A program made the position numbers and the translations under genes. A DNA stretch of 17,475 bases from Cloacimonetes bacterium UBA5456 (GTDB lineage Bacteria; Cloacimonadota; Cloacimonadia; Cloacimonadales; Cloacimonadaceae), in NCBI GenBank assembly GCA_002427325.1, contig DIQS01000018.1, positions 550-18,024 on the forward strand. The letters run 5' to 3'. The notes beneath the pieces were generated by a model that was not told the origin of the DNA, did not search any database, and was given only the letters and a program-made list of their open reading frames with translations. Positions 13,625 to 17,475 of this stretch are shown here, one piece after another (within the stretch, counting starts at the first letter, position 1; each line of letters starts with the position of its first letter).

Positions 13625-14914
13625 ATGGAAAAAACCTGCTACTTGGACAATGAAATCATCGCACTCGTGGATTGCAACAATTTCTACGCCTCATGTGAGC
13701 GCGTGTTCAATCCCCGTCTGCAAAATAAGCCCGTAGCTATTCTTTCCAACAACGATGGCTGCATCGTCTCACGCAGCAATGAGATCAAGGCACTCGGCAT
13801 CCCCATGGGCGCACCCGGATTCAAATATGAAGCCATGATTCGCAAAGCGGGCGGAGTGCTACTTTCCTCAAATTATTCCCTCTACGGCGATATGAGCGCG
13901 CGAGTGATGGAAGTTTTGCAAGAATTCAGCCCTGAATTTGAACAATATTCCATAGACGAGGCTTTTATGCGACTCACCGGCATGCAGGTTCGCGATTGGG
14001 AATCATGGGCTAAGGACATAAGAAAAAAGGTCTTACGCTGGACAGGCATCCCCGTCTCCGTCGGCATCTCCCAAAGCAAAACTTTGGCAAAAATCGCCAA
14101 TCACCATTCCAAACGCCACGCCGGTTTCGGTGGCGTTTTAGCCCTGCTCGATGAAGCCCGCCGCGAAGAAGCACTAAAACGTGTCAAAGTTGCCGATATC
14201 TGGGGCATCGGCCGCCAATACGAGAAGTTCCTCAAGCAATATGGCATAGAAAACGCCCTCGAATTCAGCCGCGCCGAGCTCAGCTTTATCCGCAAATATA
14301 TGACGATTATGGGCGAAAAGACCGTGCTCGAACTCAGAGGATTTTCCGTGATCGATCTCGAAGAACTCCCCCCGCCCAAAAAGAGCATCGTCACCTCAAA
14401 ATCCTTTGGCCGCCTCGTCACAGACCTCAGCCAGTTGGAAGAAGCCGTCTGCGAATATGCCACGCGCTGCACGGAAAAACTGCGCGAACAACATAGCCTG
14501 GCAAGCTCACTGATGGTATTTTTGGGAACAAATCGCTTCCGACAAGGCCCGCAATACAACAATTCACTAACCGCAACGCTTTTCCCACCAACGGCATACA
14601 CCCCACAGATCATCAGCCAATCTTTGGAACTTTTGCGCGAAATCTGGCTCCCCGGCTTTGAATATAAGAAAGCCGGAGTCATGCTCGCCGGGATCACAGC
14701 CGAAGAAGACGCCCCGCTCAGCTTCTTGGAAAGCAGCTATTTAGACGATGAACGCAGCGACTTGATGAGAGCCATCGATAAGCTAAATAAAAGCATGGGA
14801 CGAGACACCGTGCGCTATGCCGGCAGCGGGATCAAGCGCGATTGGGAGATGAAACGAGAGTTGCTCAGCCCGCGCTACACCACAAACTGGAAAGACCTCC
14901 CCAAGGTGAAATAG
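13625..14914 (+). CDS. umuC: Y-family DNA polymerase, UmuC type
   Basis: The 429-residue product matches UmuC in length and motifs: ALVDCNNFYASCERVF (metal ligand D16), AILSNNDGCIVSRSNE, the catalytic YSIDEAF (D111, E112), PVSVGISQSKTLAKIAN, and the helix-hairpin-helix stretch VADIWGIGRQYEKFLKQYGI. The C-terminus has the little-finger region and ends in SPRYTTNWKDLPKVK, like the UmuC tail domain (DUF4113). In E. coli UmuC joins two cleaved UmuD subunits to form translesion polymerase V. No umuD gene is present here, and I see no canonical LexA box in the promoter. The gene has a strong ribosome site (AAGGGAG) and its own promoter. Its stop codon abuts the yigZ start (TAGATG), so it heads a five-gene operon. 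Confidence 0.95.
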   Translation: MEKTCYLDNEIIALVDCNNFYASCERVFNPRLQNKPVAILSNNDGCIVSRSNEIKALGIPMGAPGFKYEAMIRKAGGVLLSSNYSLYGDMSARVMEVLQEFSPEFEQYSIDEAFMRLTGMQVRDWESWAKDIRKKVLRWTGIPVSVGISQSKTLAKIANHHSKRHAGFGGVLALLDEARREEALKRVKVADIWGIGRQYEKFLKQYGIENALEFSRAELSFIRKYMTIMGEKTVLELRGFSVIDLEELPPPKKSIVTSKSFGRLVTDLSQLEEAVCEYATRCTEKLREQHSLASSLMVFLGTNRFRQGPQYNNSLTATLFPPTAYTPQIISQSLELLREIWLPGFEYKKAGVMLAGITAEEDAPLSFLESSYLDDERSDLMRAIDKLNKSMGRDTVRYAGSGIKRDWEMKRELLSPRYTTNWKDLPKVK

Positions 14915-15517
14915 ATGAAACACACCATCGCCGCCCAAACCGAGCACAAAATCAAGATTCAGCGCAGCGAATTCATCGGTTTCCTCTTCCCCGTGCAAAG
15001 CATGGAGGAAGTGCAAGAAATATTAAAAGAACATCAGCAAACTTATGCCGACGCCACGCACAATTGCTATGCCTACATCCTGGGCTACAAAGGCGAGACC
15101 AGCTATTATTCCGACGCCGGCGAACCCTCGGGAACGGCAGGCAAACCCATCCTCAACATCCTCTTGCGCAATGAATTATCCGGAGTCTTAGCAATCGTCA
15201 CGCGCTATTATGGCGGCATCAAATTAGGCGTTAAGGGGCTGATCGATGCCTACACCCAAAGCACCGCCGAAACCCTCGAAAAGGCAAAACTCTGCGAATA
15301 TCAAGAACTTTTCACATATATGGTCGAAACCGAATATCCGCTGCTTGAAAGCCTGCGCCACAGACTGCAAAGCCTGAATATCAAAGAAGCTGAGGCAGAG
15401 TATTCCGAGCGCGTCTTGCTCAGGCTCATAGCTCCGGATTCCAGCCGCGAGGAGCTTGAGGAAATCTTAGACTCCTTCCAAGCTCAAAACCGACTTAACT
15501 ACTATATGGAGACATAA
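14915..15517 (+). CDS. yigZ: YigZ/IMPACT family protein
   Basis: The 200-residue product has the UPF0029 N-terminal domain with ADATHNCYAYILG (45-57), the hallmark SDAGEPSGTAGKPIL (66-80) and AIVTRYYGGIKLGVKGLIDAY (93-113). The smaller C-terminal ferredoxin-like domain (about 135-200) is also present. IMPACT in eukaryotes modulates GCN2 through GCN1; in bacteria the YigZ family has a proposed RNA- or translation-related role that is not firmly established. The motif usually reads SDDGEPSGTAG; here the second Asp is Ala. The protein is soluble. It begins directly after the umuC stop, using the AAGGTGA inside the end of umuC as its ribosome site, so translation is coupled. Confidence 0.93.
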   Translation: MKHTIAAQTEHKIKIQRSEFIGFLFPVQSMEEVQEILKEHQQTYADATHNCYAYILGYKGETSYYSDAGEPSGTAGKPILNILLRNELSGVLAIVTRYYGGIKLGVKGLIDAYTQSTAETLEKAKLCEYQELFTYMVETEYPLLESLRHRLQSLNIKEAEAEYSERVLLRLIAPDSSREELEEILDSFQAQNRLNYYMET

Positions 15518-15520
15518 TTT

Positions 15521-16399
15521 ATGAAACAGATGATCATCTTAATTTTGCTCATATTTCTTGCGACTTCACTGATCGCTCGGGTGAAAATCTTCAACAGCGA
15601 GAGCAAGGAAGAGCTTGATTTAGATAGCTTTGTAAATCAGCTCAGCGCTTATGACGTGATCTTCTTTGGAGAGATGCACGGCACGAAACCCGTTCACGCT
15701 TTAGAGCATGCCATCCTGCCCGGGCTTTGGGAGACAGACAATTCCCTGATTCTCTCCTTCGAAATGTGGGAAAGAGACCATCAAGACAAGCTCGACGCCT
15801 ATCTAAAAGACATAATCAGCTTGGATGAGCTCCTCAATCAAGACCGCGTGTGGGACAATTACGACGACTATCTCCCCATGCTTAACTTCGCCAAAGAAAA
15901 GGGCTTAAAGGTCGTCGCCGCCAATGTGCCGAGGTTCTTTGCCGCTCAAACCGTGCGCGAAGGTCTCAGCTTTGTGGACGATTTAGAGCCCGAACAGCGC
16001 AAATTAATCGCCGAAACGCCATATTTTGAGGATGAAGCCTATGAAACGCTCTTCGCTGAGGTGATGGACATGGGCAAGGGATTTTCGCCCGATAGCGACA
16101 TGCTAAAGAGATTTTTCCAAGCGCAGGTTATCAAAGACGCAACCATGGCAGAAAGCATCGCAGACGCGCATAAAGAGAGCCCCGAAAGCCTTATTGTGCA
16201 CTATAATGGCGACTTCCACTCGCGCGGCTATCTCGGCACCGTCACCGCGCTAAAAAGCCACTTTCCCGAGCTAAAGATCGCCGTAATCACCACCATCCTC
16301 ATCGACGATGATGATACAGATTTGAGCTCACATTTAGACGAAAACCAAGGAAGCCACTTCATCATGGTAAACAGAAAAGATTTAGGAGGACAAAGATGA
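15521..16399 (+). CDS. ChaN-like exported heme/iron-associated protein
   Basis: The 292-residue product starts with a signal peptide (KQMIILILLIFLATSLIA, cleavage likely near 19). There is no lipobox cysteine, unlike many ChaN lipoproteins. The mature part follows the ChaN pattern: IFFGEMHG (48-54), the SFEMWERDHQDKLDAYL block (79-95), VVAANVPRFF (131-140), FFQAQVIKDATMAESI (198-213) and VHYNGDFHSR (226-235). Campylobacter ChaN binds cofacial heme and is linked to iron uptake; family members may also be enzymes of the EreA/ChaN fold. It would act in the periplasm. The very acidic run DDDDTD near 262-267 is notable. It starts three bases after yigZ with GGAG nine bases upstream, and its stop overlaps the next start (ATGA). 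Confidence 0.88.
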   Translation: MKQMIILILLIFLATSLIARVKIFNSESKEELDLDSFVNQLSAYDVIFFGEMHGTKPVHALEHAILPGLWETDNSLILSFEMWERDHQDKLDAYLKDIISLDELLNQDRVWDNYDDYLPMLNFAKEKGLKVVAANVPRFFAAQTVREGLSFVDDLEPEQRKLIAETPYFEDEAYETLFAEVMDMGKGFSPDSDMLKRFFQAQVIKDATMAESIADAHKESPESLIVHYNGDFHSRGYLGTVTALKSHFPELKIAVITTILIDDDDTDLSSHLDENQGSHFIMVNRKDLGGQR

Positions 16400-17214
16400 T
16401 TCGCAAGATGGCTCACGCCGGAACTTTCTACCCCAGATTTGCGCAACAAATCACCGAGCAAGTCACGTCCTGGCTGGCAGAAGGCGACAGAATACCCGAA
16501 AAAGGAAGGAACTTAGGGCTCATCGTGCCTCATGCCGGATACGTCTATTCCGGCAAGTGTGCCGCACTCGGTATGGCATCCGTCCGCCACGAAAACTGGG
16601 ATGGAATCATCGTCGTCCACCCCTCCCACCAAGGCAATCACTTCGATTTTAGCCTCTCCCCTTTTGATGAATATGAGACTCCGTTAGGCAATATCATGCG
16701 AGACGAAAAGACCTTTCAAAACCTTCTGCCTTACGCAGATCAGAACATTGAGCTCGATTACCACGCCTTGGAGCATTCCCTTGAAGTGCAACTCCCGCTC
16801 ATCCGCTACTTTTTCCCCAATGCACAAATCTGCCCCGTGATGATGGGAAGGCAAAGCCCCGCCGTCTCACAAAGGCTTGCGGGAGCGTTATATGAGGCCG
16901 TTTACAAGTCCGCACGCAAGATTTTGGTGATGATTTCCACAGACCTCTCGCACTATTACGACATGCAAACCGCGCGGGATTTGGACGCTCATCTCATCGA
17001 TTATATCCTCAAACTTGACGCCGAAGGGATGTGGAGCGAGATGAAAAAAGGCAAACTGGAAGCCTGCGGGATTGGCTGTATCATGGCACTGATCGAGCTC
17101 GCAAAGCATTATAACACAGCAATAAGCGAGCTGATTTGCTATACCAATTCCGGAGAGACCAGCGGCATGAAAGAGCAAGTTGTCGGCTATGTTTCGGCAA
17201 GAATCTTGATCTGA
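16396..17214 (+). CDS. amrB: AmmeMemoRadiSam system protein B (MEMO1 family)
   Basis: The 272-residue product is a full-length MEMO1 homologue with the extradiol-dioxygenase-like fold: the start RKMAHAGTFYP, VPHAGYVYSG (H46), a PSHQG loop (H78), YHALEHSLEVQLP (123-134), ISTDLSHYYD (D183, H186) and LEACGIGCI (C224). H46, H78 and C224 occupy the places of the metal-binding His-His-Cys of human MEMO1, which binds iron or copper. The bacterial protein travels with AMMECR1 and a radical SAM enzyme in a conserved trio of unknown reaction. The loop usually begins with Gly (GPSH) but here reads HPSH. It is soluble and cytoplasmic. The four-base overlap with the ChaN-like gene and the 16-base gap to the AMMECR1 gene show tight coupling on both sides. 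Confidence 0.96.
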   Translation: MIRKMAHAGTFYPRFAQQITEQVTSWLAEGDRIPEKGRNLGLIVPHAGYVYSGKCAALGMASVRHENWDGIIVVHPSHQGNHFDFSLSPFDEYETPLGNIMRDEKTFQNLLPYADQNIELDYHALEHSLEVQLPLIRYFFPNAQICPVMMGRQSPAVSQRLAGALYEAVYKSARKILVMISTDLSHYYDMQTARDLDAHLIDYILKLDAEGMWSEMKKGKLEACGIGCIMALIELAKHYNTAISELICYTNSGETSGMKEQVVGYVSARILI

Positions 17215-17230
17215 ACTGAAGGAGAAAATC

Positions 17231-17475
17231 ATGTTTAACGATAAGCAAAAACGGGAACTCCTCAGCTATGCGCGCAATGTGATCCGAAAGAAACTCACCG
17301 GTGAGAGCTATCTCACGCCGGAGGACGAGGCCTTTTCTGAACATAGAGGGATCTTCGTCACCCTACAAAAGAGAGGGAATCTCCGCGGCTGTATCGGCTA
17401 TATCCGCCCATATAAGAACATCTTAGACAGCATTCACGACATGGCTCTCGCCGCCGCTTTTGAAGACCCGCGCTT
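17231..17475 (+). CDS. amrA: AmmeMemoRadiSam system protein A (AMMECR1 family), partial
   Basis: The frame opens at ATG 17231 with GGAG six bases upstream and runs off the window end after 81 codons. The visible part has an N-terminal helical region (DKQKRELLSYARNVIRKKL), then GIFVTLQKRGNLRGCIGYIRP, which holds the AMMECR1 hallmark LRGCIG. The segment DMALAAAFEDPRF follows, matching the family's conserved A-x-AA-F-DPRF stretch. Family members are about 170-200 residues, so somewhat less than half is seen. The function is unknown; the conserved Cys in LRGCIG has been suggested as functional. It follows the MEMO1 gene by 16 bases, giving the classic A/B pair. The radical SAM partner would be expected nearby, past the right edge. 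Confidence 0.95.
   Translation, partial: MFNDKQKRELLSYARNVIRKKLTGESYLTPEDEAFSEHRGIFVTLQKRGNLRGCIGYIRPYKNILDSIHDMALAAAFEDPR

Noticed and set aside
1..17475. CRISPR array, insertion sequence or prophage fragment
   Set aside because: No regularly spaced repeats, terminal inverted repeats, transposase or phage motifs were seen on either strand.

Overview
The window reads as a gene-dense stretch of chromosome from a Gram-negative, anaerobic bacterium. A LpxH-like lipid A phosphoesterase and an exported amidase point to an outer-membrane cell plan. A sodium-pump decarboxylase beta subunit and three radical SAM-associated functions point to anaerobic life. My best guess for the lineage is Candidatus Cloacimonadota (WWE1) or a close relative. 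This is an inference from gene content and protein style, and I cannot confirm it without a search. I see no transposase, integrase, phage gene or CRISPR array.

Layout. All genes from 120 to 13468 lie on the minus strand and all from 13625 to the right edge lie on the plus strand. The two halves diverge from a short region holding a tRNA-Gly(GCC) and a good sigma70-type promoter. Reading the minus strand in its own direction: (1) tRNA-Gly, then a HAD phosphatase and a P-loop NTPase that overlap by an ATGA, ended by a hairpin; (2) a 370-base spacer with a possible 33-codon leader ORF; (3) an orphan OadB-type subunit, cytidine deaminase, N-acetylmuramoyl-L-alanine amidase and a PDZ/radical SAM-like DUF512 protein; (4) a second spacer with a candidate promoter; (5) a tightly packed run ribH - nusB - glycosyltransferase 2 - radical SAM/SPASM protein - membrane protein with a degenerate PP2C domain and a PQQ-like propeller - DUF4159 protein - LpxH-like phosphoesterase - membrane-anchored cyclophilin - pyridoxamine-phosphate-oxidase-like protein; (6) hairpins and a 63-residue orphan.

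The plus strand carries one apparent operon, umuC - yigZ - chaN-like - amrB (MEMO1) - amrA (AMMECR1, cut by the window end), with junctions of 0, +3, -4 and +16 bases. The third partner of the AmmeMemoRadiSam trio, the radical SAM enzyme, is not in the window and could lie just beyond the right edge.

The parts most worth pursuing are: the ChaN-like heme/iron protein translationally coupled to the MEMO1/AMMECR1 pair; the catalytically dead PP2C-propeller membrane protein inside an envelope-flavoured operon; the HAD gene that begins seven T residues after the tRNA CCA end with no Shine-Dalgarno sequence; and the orphan sodium-pump beta subunit.
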